64,000 bases of DNA from Nostoc sp. UHCC 0870 (GTDB lineage: Bacteria > Cyanobacteriota > Cyanobacteriia > Cyanobacteriales > Nostocaceae). Below, one piece after another: positions 33,917 to 43,655 of the stretch. The notes below the pieces were generated by a model. The model was not told the DNA's origin and did not search any database. It worked only from the letters and a program-made list of their open reading frames with translations. The stretch covers positions 3,856,001-3,920,000 of the forward strand of contig NZ_CP091913.1 in the NCBI RefSeq assembly GCF_022063185.1. The letters are read 5' to 3'. The stretch's first letter is position 1. Each line of letters opens with the position of its first letter. A program made the position numbers and the translations under genes.

Positions 33917-36217
33917 ATGGCAGATAAAATTATTCAAGTTTTATTAGTAGAAGATAATCCCGGTGATGCTTTTTTAATTCAAGAGTTAATCAAAGAAGTC
34001 AGTACAGCTAAAGTAGCTTTACACACAGTTGAGCAATTGTCAGAAGCATTTAACCTGTTAGCCAATGCAGCTAGTAGCGGGTTAGTTAAAAAGTTTGATG
34101 TCATGTTATTAGACCTGTCTTTACCTGATAGCCAGGGAATCGAAACTTTTATTAAAGCTAATAGCCAAGCCAAAACAATTCCGATTATCGTTCTAACTGG
34201 TATAGATGATGAAACCTTGGCTTTAAGAGCTATGCAGGAAGGAGCGCAGGATTATTTAGTCAAAGGACAAGTGACTGGCGACTTATTAGTCCGCTCTATG
34301 CGATATGCCATTGAACGCCAACGCATAGAAGATGCACTTTGTCAAAGTGAAGAAAGATTCCGGGTAGCCTTAAAGAACTCCCCGATTTTTGTGTTCAACC
34401 AAGATATAGACTTACGATATACCTGGGTTTATAACCAAAGGGCTGGGTGGACAGAAGAACCAATGTTGGGTAAAAAAGATTGTGAAATCATGCCCCATGC
34501 AGATGCCCAAGCTCTCAATGCAATTAAATATAATGTTTTAACTACAGGTATAGGTACTCGTGCAGAAGTATCGATTACAACCAGTAAAAGTATTCGATAT
34601 TATGACTTGACAGTTGAGCCATTGCGGAATGAATCCCAAGAAATCATCGGGATAACTTGCGCCAGTATTGATATTACTGAACAACAAACTGCTTTGCAAG
34701 AACGCCACTTAGCAGAAGCAAAAATCCGCGAACAAGCAGCATTATTAGACATTACCACTGATGCGATTTGTGTACGCGATTTACAAAATCAGATACTTTT
34801 TTGGAATAAAGGGGCAGAAAATTTATACGGTTGGCAAGCTAAAGAGGTGATGGGGCAAAATGCTAGTGAATTGTTGTTTTATGAACCATCCCCAGAGGTG
34901 GAAATTGCTCTATTACACGTCATTTCCCAAGGTAACTGGCAAGGAGAGTTAAACAAAGTTACTAAAAAGGGGAAAGAACTTTTAGTAGCTAGTCGCTGGA
35001 GTTTAGTTCGTGATGAGTATGGCAAACCTAAATCAATTCTTTCTGTTGATACAGATATTACTCAGAAAAAACATTTAGAAGCGCAATTATTGCGTACTCA
35101 ACGCCTAGAAAGTATAGGAACTTTGGCTAGTGGCATCGCTCATGATCTCAACAATATCCTGACACCAATTTTAGCCGGAGCGCAATTATTACCCCTAAAG
35201 TTTCCCGATGCAGATGAACGCACTCAACATTTATTGGAGATTTTAGAAATCAACGCTAAACGCGGTGCGGATTTAGTCAAGCAGGTATTGTCTTTTGCCA
35301 GAGGTGTAGAAGGTAAACGCATCACTTTGCAACTCAGACACATTATTGTCGAACTGTCCAAAATTCTCAAAGAAACATTTCCCAAACCTATCAAAATTGT
35401 CACAGATGTTTCCAAAGAATTATGGACAGTTTGTGGAGATAGTACCCAACTCCATCAAGTGATGATGAATCTCTGTGTTAATGCCCGTGATGCTATGCCT
35501 GATGGTGGAACTCTTACTATTACGGCAGAAAATCTCCTTATCGATGAAAACTATGTTCGCATGAACTTAGAAGCCAACCCAGGCCCATACATAGTAGTGA
35601 CAGTCTCAGATACGGGTGAGGGGATTCCAGAAGAAAACTTAGACCGTATTTTTGAACCATTCTTTACAACCAAAGCAGTAGGACAAGGTACAGGTTTGGG
35701 ACTTTCTACTTTAATTGGGATTGTCAAAAGCCACGGTGGTTTTGTAAATGTAGACAGTGAAGTAGGACGTGGTACTACATTTAAAGTTTACTTACCAGCA
35801 GTGGGAAGTACAGAAATATTTAGTCCAGATGAGTTGTCACCACCTATAGGACAGGGAGAATTGATTTTGATTGTAGATGATGAGCCTGCAATCAGGGATA
35901 TTACGAGAACATCTTTGGAAAGCCACCAATACCAAGCCTTAGTTGCTAGTGATGGGATTGAAGCGATCGCAATTTACGCCAAATATGCCGATAAAATTAG
36001 TGCTGTACTAGTTAACCTCATGCTCCCAGGACTGGATGGTTTAACTACTATCCGCACCTTGAAAAAAATTAACCCCGATGCCAGAATTATTGCTACTAGT
36101 GGGTTAATTGCTAAAAATAAGCTGGGAGAAATAGTCAACACTGGTGCGGCAACATTTTTACCCAAACCCTACACTATCAATGAGTTGTTGTTGGCTTTAA
36201 ACCAAGTTATGACCTGA
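33917..36217 (+). CDS. Hybrid histidine kinase (REC-PAS-PAS-HisKA-HATPase-REC) with inactive terminal receiver
   Basis: The protein has about 766 residues from the ATG at 33917, six bases after the previous stop. An N-terminal receiver (QVLLVEDNPGDAFL, MLLDLSLPDSQG, LVKGQ) is followed by two PAS domains (about 150-265 and 275-390) and a HisKA with H-box GIAHDLNNILTP. The ATPase domain has NLCVNARDAM, VSDTGEGIPE and GTGLGLSTLIG. The C-terminal receiver (LILIVDDEPAIR, FLPKPYT) has Asn700 in place of the phospho-acceptor Asp (AVLVNLMLPGLDG; codon AAC at 36014-36016). The terminal receiver should not be phosphorylatable, while the first looks intact. It is the third gene of the relay operon. Confidence 0.88.
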   Translation: MADKIIQVLLVEDNPGDAFLIQELIKEVSTAKVALHTVEQLSEAFNLLANAASSGLVKKFDVMLLDLSLPDSQGIETFIKANSQAKTIPIIVLTGIDDETLALRAMQEGAQDYLVKGQVTGDLLVRSMRYAIERQRIEDALCQSEERFRVALKNSPIFVFNQDIDLRYTWVYNQRAGWTEEPMLGKKDCEIMPHADAQALNAIKYNVLTTGIGTRAEVSITTSKSIRYYDLTVEPLRNESQEIIGITCASIDITEQQTALQERHLAEAKIREQAALLDITTDAICVRDLQNQILFWNKGAENLYGWQAKEVMGQNASELLFYEPSPEVEIALLHVISQGNWQGELNKVTKKGKELLVASRWSLVRDEYGKPKSILSVDTDITQKKHLEAQLLRTQRLESIGTLASGIAHDLNNILTPILAGAQLLPLKFPDADERTQHLLEILEINAKRGADLVKQVLSFARGVEGKRITLQLRHIIVELSKILKETFPKPIKIVTDVSKELWTVCGDSTQLHQVMMNLCVNARDAMPDGGTLTITAENLLIDENYVRMNLEANPGPYIVVTVSDTGEGIPEENLDRIFEPFFTTKAVGQGTGLGLSTLIGIVKSHGGFVNVDSEVGRGTTFKVYLPAVGSTEIFSPDELSPPIGQGELILIVDDEPAIRDITRTSLESHQYQALVASDGIEAIAIYAKYADKISAVLVNLMLPGLDGLTTIRTLKKINPDARIIATSGLIAKNKLGEIVNTGAATFLPKPYTINELLLALNQVMT

Positions 36218-36328
36218 TTAGTCAATCTGCTCTACTACCTCTCAATCTCAGGTACTTCACAAAAACTAATAATGTTGCCCTTAAACAAGTGTTTCTAAAA
36301 TTGTAAAAATTAATATAATGCTCATACT

Positions 36329-38209
36329 ATGAGCATCTACCAATCATCTTCCAAATCTTACAGAAAAGACCGTTGGCGTAACAATGACTGGCGGCTGTTT
36401 TTACGTCTAGTCCCTTACGCCCGCCGTAGCAGCAAACTGCTAACCCTCGCGATATTATTGCTATTGCCCATTGCTATAGCTAACGCGGTGCAGCCATTAC
36501 TAATTGGACAGGCTGTGTCACTCATTCGTAATGAACCCAGCACCTACGAGTTCTTGCAAAATCGCCCCGTAACCCAAGGGTTAAATATCCTCATCGGATT
36601 ATTGTTCACTATGATTGTGCTGCGATTAATCCTCACAGGTGTTCAGGGTTATGTACTACAGAATATAGGGCAGAAAATCACCGCCGGCATTCGCCAAGAT
36701 TTATTTCATCATGTAACATCATTGGCCGTAAGGTTTTTTGACCGTACACCTGTAGGTAAATTAGTCACTCGACTCACCAGTGATGTGGAAGTCTTAGGCG
36801 ATGTGTTCTCCACTGGGGCTATTGGCATCGTTTCTGATGTGTTTTCGATGCTGGTAATCTTGGGGTTGATGTTTTCTATCCAGTGGCAACTTGCTAGTCT
36901 ATTACTGGTGATGTTAATCCCTGTGACTTGGTTAACTATTTATTTTCAACGACGATATCGTCAAGCTAACTACAAAGCACGGGAAGAACTGTCAGTTTTA
37001 AATTCTCAGCTACAGGAAAATGTGCTGGGAATTAACGTCGTGCAGTTGTTCCGGCGAGAAAAGTATAACGCTGAGTTATTTCGCACGACTAACCAACGCT
37101 ACAACCAGCAAGTTGATGAAACTATTTTTTACGATTCTGCCGTTTCTGCTACTTTAGAATTAATTGGCTTAATTGCGATCGCTGGAGTATTAGGTTTGGG
37201 TGGTTGGTTACTGTTAGGCGAAAACTTGACTTTTGGAACATTATCTGCATTCATTTTATACGCCCAGCGATTGTTTGACCCTTTGCGAGATTTTGCCGAG
37301 AAATTCACCGTGATTCAAGCTGGGTTCACAGCGATGGAACGTGTAAGTGATATTTTAGATGAACCGATAGAAATTAGCGATCGCGTCAATCCCCGTCTTT
37401 CCGTCCTAGATACCCAATTCGGATACATCGATGAAATCATCGCCAATTTAGAATCAGAAGATACCCAGCCTCAACCAACCTTGGGAGAAATCCGGTTTGA
37501 ACACGTTTGGTTTGCCTATAAAGATGATGATTACGTCATTAGAGATTTAGATTTTGTCATTCATCCCGGCGAAAAAGTCGCCTTAGTAGGGCCGACAGGC
37601 GCAGGTAAAAGTTCCATTATTCGGCTGTTGTGTCGTCTCTACGAACCCACCCAAGGACGCATTCTTGTAGATGGTGTAGATATTCGGGAGTTACCCCAAG
37701 CAGAACTGCGTCGTTACATGGCAGTTATTTTACAAGAAGGCTTCTTGTTTGCTGGTGATGTAAAAAGTAACATTACATTGGGTGATTACTATACCTTTGA
37801 AGAGATTGAAGCTGCTGCTGAAAAAACGAACATTGCCGAATTTATTGGACAATTACCCGCAAGTTATAACACCCAACTCCGAGAACGCGGGACAAATCTA
37901 TCTAGTGGACAAAAGCAACTTTTAGCCTTTGCCCGTGCAGCTATTCGTAACCCGCAAATTCTGGTTTTAGATGAAGCAACCGCTAGTCTAGATGTTGGTA
38001 CAGAAGCTTTAGTTCAGGAAGCACTAAACGAGTTGTTAATCGGACGGACGGCAATTATTATTGCTCACCGCTTGTCTACAATTCGCAATGTCGATCGAAT
38101 TTTTGTCTTGAAGCGAGGCGAATTAATTGAACAAGGTAGTCATGACGAATTGTTAAAAGCTGGAGGACTTTATTCTACCTTGCACAACCTGCAAATGTTG
38201 GGAACTTAA
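36329..38209 (+). CDS. ABC transporter, fused permease and ATPase (exporter type)
   Basis: This 626-residue half-transporter has six membrane helices (about 40-330) and an ATPase with Walker A VGPTGAGKSS, Q-loop VILQEGFLF, signature LSSGQKQL, Walker B ILVLDEATASLD and switch IIAHRLSTI. It is an MsbA/multidrug-type exporter working as homodimer or with another half-transporter. The long IGQAVSLIRNEPSTYEFLQN loop after helix 1 is typical of type IV exporters. The substrate is not evident, and no partner gene is adjacent. Confidence 0.92.
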   Translation: MSIYQSSSKSYRKDRWRNNDWRLFLRLVPYARRSSKLLTLAILLLLPIAIANAVQPLLIGQAVSLIRNEPSTYEFLQNRPVTQGLNILIGLLFTMIVLRLILTGVQGYVLQNIGQKITAGIRQDLFHHVTSLAVRFFDRTPVGKLVTRLTSDVEVLGDVFSTGAIGIVSDVFSMLVILGLMFSIQWQLASLLLVMLIPVTWLTIYFQRRYRQANYKAREELSVLNSQLQENVLGINVVQLFRREKYNAELFRTTNQRYNQQVDETIFYDSAVSATLELIGLIAIAGVLGLGGWLLLGENLTFGTLSAFILYAQRLFDPLRDFAEKFTVIQAGFTAMERVSDILDEPIEISDRVNPRLSVLDTQFGYIDEIIANLESEDTQPQPTLGEIRFEHVWFAYKDDDYVIRDLDFVIHPGEKVALVGPTGAGKSSIIRLLCRLYEPTQGRILVDGVDIRELPQAELRRYMAVILQEGFLFAGDVKSNITLGDYYTFEEIEAAAEKTNIAEFIGQLPASYNTQLRERGTNLSSGQKQLLAFARAAIRNPQILVLDEATASLDVGTEALVQEALNELLIGRTAIIIAHRLSTIRNVDRIFVLKRGELIEQGSHDELLKAGGLYSTLHNLQMLGT

Positions 38210-38247
38210 TCTTTAAGTAAAATTAAGTCAAGCATGAATGCAAAATT

Positions 38248-38853
38248 ATGACTACAAGTTTACCCAGCATTACCGAGATTATACCAATAGTATTGCAATT
38301 GCCGAGTGCGATCGCCATGAGTGACGATCAATTTTATGAATTTTGTCAACTCAATCACGATTTAAATATCGAACGCAATGCTATTGGAGAATTAATAATT
38401 ATGCCCCCAACTGGTTCGGAAACTGACGAAAGCAACTTTAACTTAATTGGGCAGTTATGGGTTTGGACAAAGCAAGATGGTACAGGTGTAGGTTTTGGTT
38501 CTAGTGGTGGGTTTACTTTACCTAATGGCGCAGTACGTTCTCCTGATGCAGCTTGGATAAAACGCATACGCTGGGAAGCCATACCATTAGAATTGCGAAA
38601 GAAATTTGCACCAATTTCTCCTGAGTTTGTGATTGAATTGCGTTCTGAAAGTGATAATTTAAGAACTTTGCAAGACAAGATGCAAGAATATATAGATAAC
38701 GGCACACAACTTGGTTGGTTAATTGATAGAAAACAACGCCAAGTTTTTATTTATCGTCCGAATATTCCAGTTGAGATATTAAATAATCCTCAGACACTTT
38801 CTGGTGAACCTCTATTACCTGGCTTTTTTTTAGATTTAAGTCAAGTTTGGTAG
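38248..38853 (+). CDS. Uma2-family putative endonuclease (DUF820)
   Basis: The 201-residue protein has the Uma2 pattern: MSDDQFYEFCQLN, GELIIMPPTGSETDESN, VRSPDAAWIK, PEFVIELRSESD, QDKMQEYIDNGTQLGWLID and VFIYRP. These carry the PD-(D/E)XK nuclease-like residues. The family is greatly expanded in cyanobacteria and of unknown role. It lies 38 bp downstream of the ABC exporter. Confidence 0.93.
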   Translation: MTTSLPSITEIIPIVLQLPSAIAMSDDQFYEFCQLNHDLNIERNAIGELIIMPPTGSETDESNFNLIGQLWVWTKQDGTGVGFGSSGGFTLPNGAVRSPDAAWIKRIRWEAIPLELRKKFAPISPEFVIELRSESDNLRTLQDKMQEYIDNGTQLGWLIDRKQRQVFIYRPNIPVEILNNPQTLSGEPLLPGFFLDLSQVW

Positions 38854-38901
38854 AAAATAAACTTTCAGGCGTTAAAGACAGAAGCATTGATGATGGGCTA
38901 C

Positions 38902-39294
38902 TTAACTTACATACATTGTTTTCCTATTCTCTGTTTCCTTGGATATAGCTTGCCATCCTAAACGTTGCTTCACCTCTGCAACATTAATCACTGCTGCAAC
39001 TAACTTATAGCAAAATTCTTGATGATATCCATCATAAGAAAATGGTTCACTTATGCTAATAGTTAATCGAAATTGGTCATGGGCAAAATTTTCCAAATTG
39101 AGTTTTTGTATAACTTCCAGACAAGTATAAATTCCTGCATCTAAGCAAGATAATTTATCTTTCCAGATAGGGTCAGTAATTGGTAAATTATAAAAGTTAT
39201 CACCTAAGCAAAAAATAGGTCTGCATTTCTTTTCAGATTGATCACCTTTAACCTGCCATTCCAGTTTCTCTGCCTTGATTAACTTGATTGGTTC
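38902..39294 (-). CDS. ORF without a standard start, probably broken or fused to the upstream gene
   Basis: The minus-strand frame is open for 130 codons from a TGA at 39295-39297 to 38902, with a protein-like composition (EKKCRPIFCLGDNFYNLPIT, then FRLTISISEPFSYDGYHQEF). The first standard start is a TTG at 39096, which would discard half of it. The frame begins eight bases after the stop of the preceding gene. A frameshift from that gene, a lost 5' end or a rare start codon would each explain this. I do not recognise the family. Confidence 0.5.
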   Translation of the reverse strand, partial: EPIKLIKAEKLEWQVKGDQSEKKCRPIFCLGDNFYNLPITDPIWKDKLSCLDAGIYTCLEVIQKLNLENFAHDQFRLTISISEPFSYDGYHQEFCYKLVAAVINVAEVKQRLGWQAISKETENRKTMYVS

Positions 39295-39302
39295 TCAATC
39301 CC

Positions 39303-40781
39303 TCAATTTACAGATTGAATTCTATTTTGCATTATGGCATTAATCGCGGCATAATGGCTTTTATAATTGGGTAGTATTGATTGAGCTTGTCCATAAACAG
39401 AACTGCTTTTTGGGATAGATTCTAATAACTTAATTGACTTGTGCCATTTATCTTTTGCTTGTTGCCAAGCTGTTAAGGAATTAGGTGAAGTTTCCATAAA
39501 AAACTTAGCTTCTGTTGCTAGTTTTTCTGCTAATTCTAAGTTGGCTACAGCTTTCTTTTCAGTGGTAGCTCTTTTGGTTATAGCAATATAATTAAGTTGA
39601 TAACGAACCAGTTTTTCTTGAGCAATGACAGATACAGATGTTCCTTCGGGAATACTTTTTAATAAATTAATTGCCTCTTGCCATTTAGACGCTGCCTGTT
39701 GCCATACATTAAGTGCATGGGGAGGGTTTTGAGCGAGAGAAGAAGCCTCCATTCCCAACTTTAAAGCAGCTTTAAAATTGCTCTTAGCAATATTCTCTTG
39801 ATATAAATTCAGACCAATTTGGTGAATTTGCATGATCTGTTCTTTGGCAAACCATCCACCAACACCTAAGACAGTTAAGCCAGAAAAAATAAATAAAGTT
39901 TTCTGCAAAACTTTAGATGATGATAAATTATATTTCTGCCTTTTTATGTGATTATTCGTAATTACTGATTGATTATTTTTATGTTTAATTCCTTCAAGCT
40001 TGGCTTGAAATCCATTTATCTTTTCTTCAAAAATATCACATTCATTAATAATCTCAGTCAATTCCCGAAAATGTTCATTACTAGATATAATTAATTCATG
40101 AGCATCATCTAACCATTCTATCGAAAACCCAGATTTACCACAAAATGATGACAATGCTATCATTATTGTTAATAAACTTTGAGTGTTTTGAATAGTATTT
40201 TTGACTAAATTTAATCTATTTTGTAATCTTGACAAATCTTCTTCAATATTCAGTATTTGTCTGTGTGAAAGCTTATGTTTATTTGAATTATTAATATTTA
40301 AGCGATTTTCAATTTCTATAATTTGAATGGACAAGCTGGGATAATTAATATTTAAATTGATTTGATTGACTAAGTTAGCATCTCCTAAAATATCTGCGGC
40401 GATCGCCTGCAATAAATCACCCCATTCCAGCCAGCAATTAATTTTTGACTGTAAACTAATTAAAGATATATCAGTTTCTGGATTGCCAAACTTTTCTGTA
40501 ATTAATCCTGGGTTGCCAGTAATCGCAGGATTGACTTGTAAAATGTTTGGTATTATCAGACTTTTGATAGTATAAGATATTGTACTAACAGTATTATTAT
40601 TAGCTTTACGTGTGACACAGCATAATTCTTGGGCGATCGCTTGTTTAATATTGCGGAGTTGTTCCTGAGCATTATTAATCAGGACAACCTGTTGCATAAT
40701 ATCTTGAGAATTACCAATAGTCAGTTTCAACTTATAAACAATTTGTGGCAATTCATTAATAAGTATTTCTATGTCAGCCAT
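39303..40781 (-). CDS. Coiled-coil/TPR-like membrane protein, unknown
   Basis: The 492-residue protein starts at the ATG at 40781 (MADIEILINE). Residues 1-290 are helical and Asn/Ile-rich with probable coiled coils. A single membrane segment lies at about 304-320 (TLFIFSGLTVLGVGGWF). The extracytoplasmic part holds two similar repeats of about 75 residues, each with a W(Q/H)xAxxKWxxxIxLLxSIP core and a KL/IL..Y...Y.AI ending (AASKWQEAINLLKSIPEG, AKDKWHKSIKLLESIPKS). Similar repeats occur in cyanobacterial TPR-like proteins. I cannot name a function. The ORF ending at 38902 follows immediately. Confidence 0.75.
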   Translation of the reverse strand: MADIEILINELPQIVYKLKLTIGNSQDIMQQVVLINNAQEQLRNIKQAIAQELCCVTRKANNNTVSTISYTIKSLIIPNILQVNPAITGNPGLITEKFGNPETDISLISLQSKINCWLEWGDLLQAIAADILGDANLVNQINLNINYPSLSIQIIEIENRLNINNSNKHKLSHRQILNIEEDLSRLQNRLNLVKNTIQNTQSLLTIMIALSSFCGKSGFSIEWLDDAHELIISSNEHFRELTEIINECDIFEEKINGFQAKLEGIKHKNNQSVITNNHIKRQKYNLSSSKVLQKTLFIFSGLTVLGVGGWFAKEQIMQIHQIGLNLYQENIAKSNFKAALKLGMEASSLAQNPPHALNVWQQAASKWQEAINLLKSIPEGTSVSVIAQEKLVRYQLNYIAITKRATTEKKAVANLELAEKLATEAKFFMETSPNSLTAWQQAKDKWHKSIKLLESIPKSSSVYGQAQSILPNYKSHYAAINAIMQNRIQSVN

Positions 40782-41091
40782 AAATATCACTTGGGGATTT
40801 GCAAAATTTATTAAGAAGAATTCAGCATATAGGCGCAGCCTTCTGGATTCTGGATTCTAAATTCTGACTCCTGATTTATCCTTTACTGCGAACCCTGCTC
40901 ATGGTAATCTGGCTGCAAATTCCAGAAGACCTTGATCAATCCATAGCCTTTTTGTGAGATAAGTATTTTTGCTTATCGTAATTATCAGTAAGTACGAGCA
41001 ATAAGTTGTTAAATCACAAAAACGATAGATTTATAGTTCCCAAAAATTTTGCTAAAGTAACAACGCTGTTGAGGGAAGAGTCAAACCAATT

Positions 41092-41126
41092 CGCAATTCG
41101 CAATTCGCAATTCGCAATTCGCAATG
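41092..41126. repeat. STRR array (TTCGCAA units)
   Basis: Five near-perfect TTCGCAA heptamers, followed by a dispersed piece with CGTCCCGCTACGCTAACGC. Confidence 0.92.
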
Positions 41127-41239
41127 GACTAACGTCCCGCTACGCTAACGCAATTGCAATCAGTGGGGGCTTGAAACCCACATAATTACCAATTACCAAT
41201 TTGGTCAATAGTTAACAGTTTTTCCCTTCTGCTTCCTTG

Positions 41240-41296
41240 TCTTCCCAATCCCCAATACCCAGTCCCCAATCCCCAGTCCCCAGTCCCCAGTCCCCA
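41240..41296. repeat. STRR array (CCCCAGT/CCCCAAT units) abutting the amidase start
   Basis: About eight units of CCCCAAT and CCCCAGT end just before the ATG at 41302 and occupy the place of the ribosome-binding site. Confidence 0.92.
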
Positions 41297-41301
41297 ACCT
41301 T

Positions 41302-42702
41302 ATGAATGAAACGGATTTAGCCTTTACCCCAGCACTAGAGTTAGCAAAATTAATCCGACGGCGGGAAGTATCACCGTTAGAGTTGGTAGAAATATATCTA
41401 AGCCGGATTCAGCAGTTGAATCCCCAGTTGGGCAGTTATTTTACAGTGGCGGCAGATTTAGCGATCGCCGATGCTACAGCTAAGACAGAATTAGTCACGA
41501 CAACCACAGAACTCCCACCATTTTTTGGTGTACCAATTTCCATTAAAGACCTCAACGCCGTGGCGGGTGTACCTTGTACCTATGGGAGTCCAGCATTACT
41601 GAATAACATTCCCGAATTTGATGATGGGGTTGTCATACGCATTAAACAAGCTGGCTTTATTATTCTCGGTAAAACAGCCACTTCAGAATTAGGTTCGTTT
41701 CCTTATACCGAACCTACAGGATTTGCCCCCGCCAGAAACCCGTGGAATTTAGAATATACTCCCGGCGGTTCTAGTGGTGGAGCAGCCGCCGCAGTCGCAG
41801 CCGGACTATGTGCGATCGCTCAAGGTTCTGACGGTGGTGGTTCAATTCGGGGGCCTGCGGCTTGTTGTGGTTTAGTGGGGATTAAACCAGCACGGGGTAG
41901 AGTCAGTAAAGCACCAGTAGGCGATCGCCTAGCGGGAATTGCTGCCAATGGGCCTCTCGCCCGGACTGTGGCGGATGCGGCGGCTATGTTAGATACTATG
42001 TCTGGTTATGTCACTGGTGATCCTTACTGGCTACCCGATCCAGAACCATCATTTTTGACGGCTGCCCAAACTCATCCAGGGAGTTTGCGAATTGCCTTTG
42101 CTACTGGTATTCTTCCCTTTGGTGAAGCCGATGCTAATTGTCAACGGGCGGTTTTGCAGACAGTAAAATTATTAGAACAACTCGGTCATCAAGTTGAGCA
42201 AAAATTTCCCGATTTCAGTGCCTTAGTTGAACCGTTTAAAGCCGTCTGGCAATCGGGAATTGCTGGTGCAGGATTACCGTCCGAGGTATTGCAACCTGTC
42301 AACCGTTTGCTATTGGCACGAACGGGGACTGTTGGTGAATATATCCAAGCAGTTTATGCTATGCAGATGGTAGCGCGGCAAATTGTGTCCTTGTTTGACA
42401 CTATAGATGTATTCCTATTGCCTGTTTATTTGCACTCTCCCATCCGGGTAGGGGAATGGACAGCTTTGAGTCCTGAAGATACATTTGAAAAAATTGTCAA
42501 TTGGGTTGCCCCTTGTCCAGCAGCCAATGCTACCGGACAACCAGCGATCGCTTTACCTGTAGGGTTTGATAGTAATGGTGTACCTATGAGTGTGCAGCTT
42601 GTCGGCAAACCGGCGGCCGAAGCTACCATCATTAGCCTCGCTGCCCAACTAGAAGCCGCTAATCCTTGGATTCAGCACCGTCCAGTTGTGGCTATACATT
42701 AA
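41302..42702 (+). CDS. Amidase of the amidase-signature family (GatA-like)
   Basis: The 466-residue hydrolase has the Ser-cisSer-Lys triad: Lys in VPISIKDLNAVAG, cis-Ser in TPGGSSGGAAAAVA, and nucleophile Ser in SDGGGSIRGPAACCG. It hydrolyses a C-N amide bond. Whether it is a true GatA (transamidation of Glu-tRNA) or a free amidase cannot be settled here. The absence of gatB or gatC neighbours and the divergence in the C-terminal half favour a free amidase. Its stop codon overlaps by four bases the convergent REC-GAF gene. Confidence 0.9.
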   Translation: MNETDLAFTPALELAKLIRRREVSPLELVEIYLSRIQQLNPQLGSYFTVAADLAIADATAKTELVTTTTELPPFFGVPISIKDLNAVAGVPCTYGSPALLNNIPEFDDGVVIRIKQAGFIILGKTATSELGSFPYTEPTGFAPARNPWNLEYTPGGSSGGAAAAVAAGLCAIAQGSDGGGSIRGPAACCGLVGIKPARGRVSKAPVGDRLAGIAANGPLARTVADAAAMLDTMSGYVTGDPYWLPDPEPSFLTAAQTHPGSLRIAFATGILPFGEADANCQRAVLQTVKLLEQLGHQVEQKFPDFSALVEPFKAVWQSGIAGAGLPSEVLQPVNRLLLARTGTVGEYIQAVYAMQMVARQIVSLFDTIDVFLLPVYLHSPIRVGEWTALSPEDTFEKIVNWVAPCPAANATGQPAIALPVGFDSNGVPMSVQLVGKPAAEATIISLAAQLEAANPWIQHRPVVAIH

Positions 42703-43655
42703 ACTTTTGCTTGATGACATTGACTACTAGTTAAGGCGATCGCTACTAGTTCCGCCGATAAATGAATCAGGTTTAGTTCATCCTCTCTTAAAAAGCTTGG
42801 TTGTTTCCACAGGAGAGATAACACCCCTAACATTTCATTTCGGTAGGTAATGGGGATGACTAAATGCGCTTGGATGCCGCTTTCTTGGTAATGAGTCACA
42901 CCAGCTAGTTTTGCGTCTTTGGCAATATTTAAGGAAACTTGAATTTTACCAGTGGCGATCGCTTCACTTGTCAGTGGATCTTGCCCCAACCAATTTTGGA
43001 TACCACCTTCAGGACAGTAAAATCCTTGGGTGGCTGACAGTGTTTGCCCTTCTACCAGTTGCACAATACAGATATCAGCCGCAAAACTGTCACAAAAAGC
43101 TGTAGCGATAGGTGTGAGAATAGCTTCTAAACTTTGGGCGGCTTGAGTCACTTGTACCAAAACAGTTAGGAGTGACATTTGAGCATTAGCACGGCGTAGT
43201 TCTTCTGTACGTTGCTTGAGCAAGTCATAGGTTTCTGCGGCCCGTTGCACAACGGCTTTGAGTTCACTAGGGTCCCAAGGCTTAGTAATATACTTATATA
43301 CCTGTCCGGCATTAATGGCTTCCACCAAGTCTTCAATATCAGTAAATCCCGTGAGAATTATCCGCACCGTATCAGGAAACTGTGGTACAGTTTTACTGAG
43401 AAACTCCGTACCCTTCATTTCTGGCATCCGTTGGTCAGAGATAATTACTGCCACTTCCCCTTCTAGTGCCAATACTTCTAAGGCATTAATGCCACTATCA
43501 GCTTTGAGGACATTAAAATCTCGGCGAAAGGTGCGATAAAGTAAATCTAGGTTATCCGGTTCATCATCAACTACTAAGATTTTGAGCTTTTTAGGTCTTT
43601 CTAAAGTTGCCATTGGACGATGATTTGTCTGGATATCGGAAATAGTGTCAGCCAT
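42699..43655 (-). CDS. Response regulator with C-terminal GAF domain
   Basis: This 318-residue protein has a receiver of the HupR/RpfG type (KILVVDDEPDNLDLLYRTF, VIISDQRMPEMKG, ILTGFTD, ITKPWDPSEL), a helical linker and a GAF-like domain (about 175-310, with ADICIVQLVEG, HLVIPITYRNEMLGVLSLL). The output is not DNA binding. It probably transmits signals by contact, or senses a ligand through the GAF. No kinase is adjacent. Confidence 0.88.
   Translation of the reverse strand: MADTISDIQTNHRPMATLERPKKLKILVVDDEPDNLDLLYRTFRRDFNVLKADSGINALEVLALEGEVAVIISDQRMPEMKGTEFLSKTVPQFPDTVRIILTGFTDIEDLVEAINAGQVYKYITKPWDPSELKAVVQRAAETYDLLKQRTEELRRANAQMSLLTVLVQVTQAAQSLEAILTPIATAFCDSFAADICIVQLVEGQTLSATQGFYCPEGGIQNWLGQDPLTSEAIATGKIQVSLNIAKDAKLAGVTHYQESGIQAHLVIPITYRNEMLGVLSLLWKQPSFLREDELNLIHLSAELVAIALTSSQCHQAKV

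Larger units (their letters stand above)
40782..41301. other. Repeat-rich intergenic region
   Basis: No gene is seen in these 520 bases. They contain TTCTGGA units (about 40842-40865), a TTCGCAA array (41092-41126), a hairpin GTGGG/CCCAC near 41164-41180 and a CCCCAGT array (41240-41296). The last ends five bases before the amidase start codon, leaving no obvious ribosome-binding site there. Confidence 0.7.

Noticed and set aside
41092..41126. Regularly spaced short repeats that could suggest a CRISPR array
   Set aside because: The repeats are contiguous heptamers with no spacers; no cas genes are present in the window.
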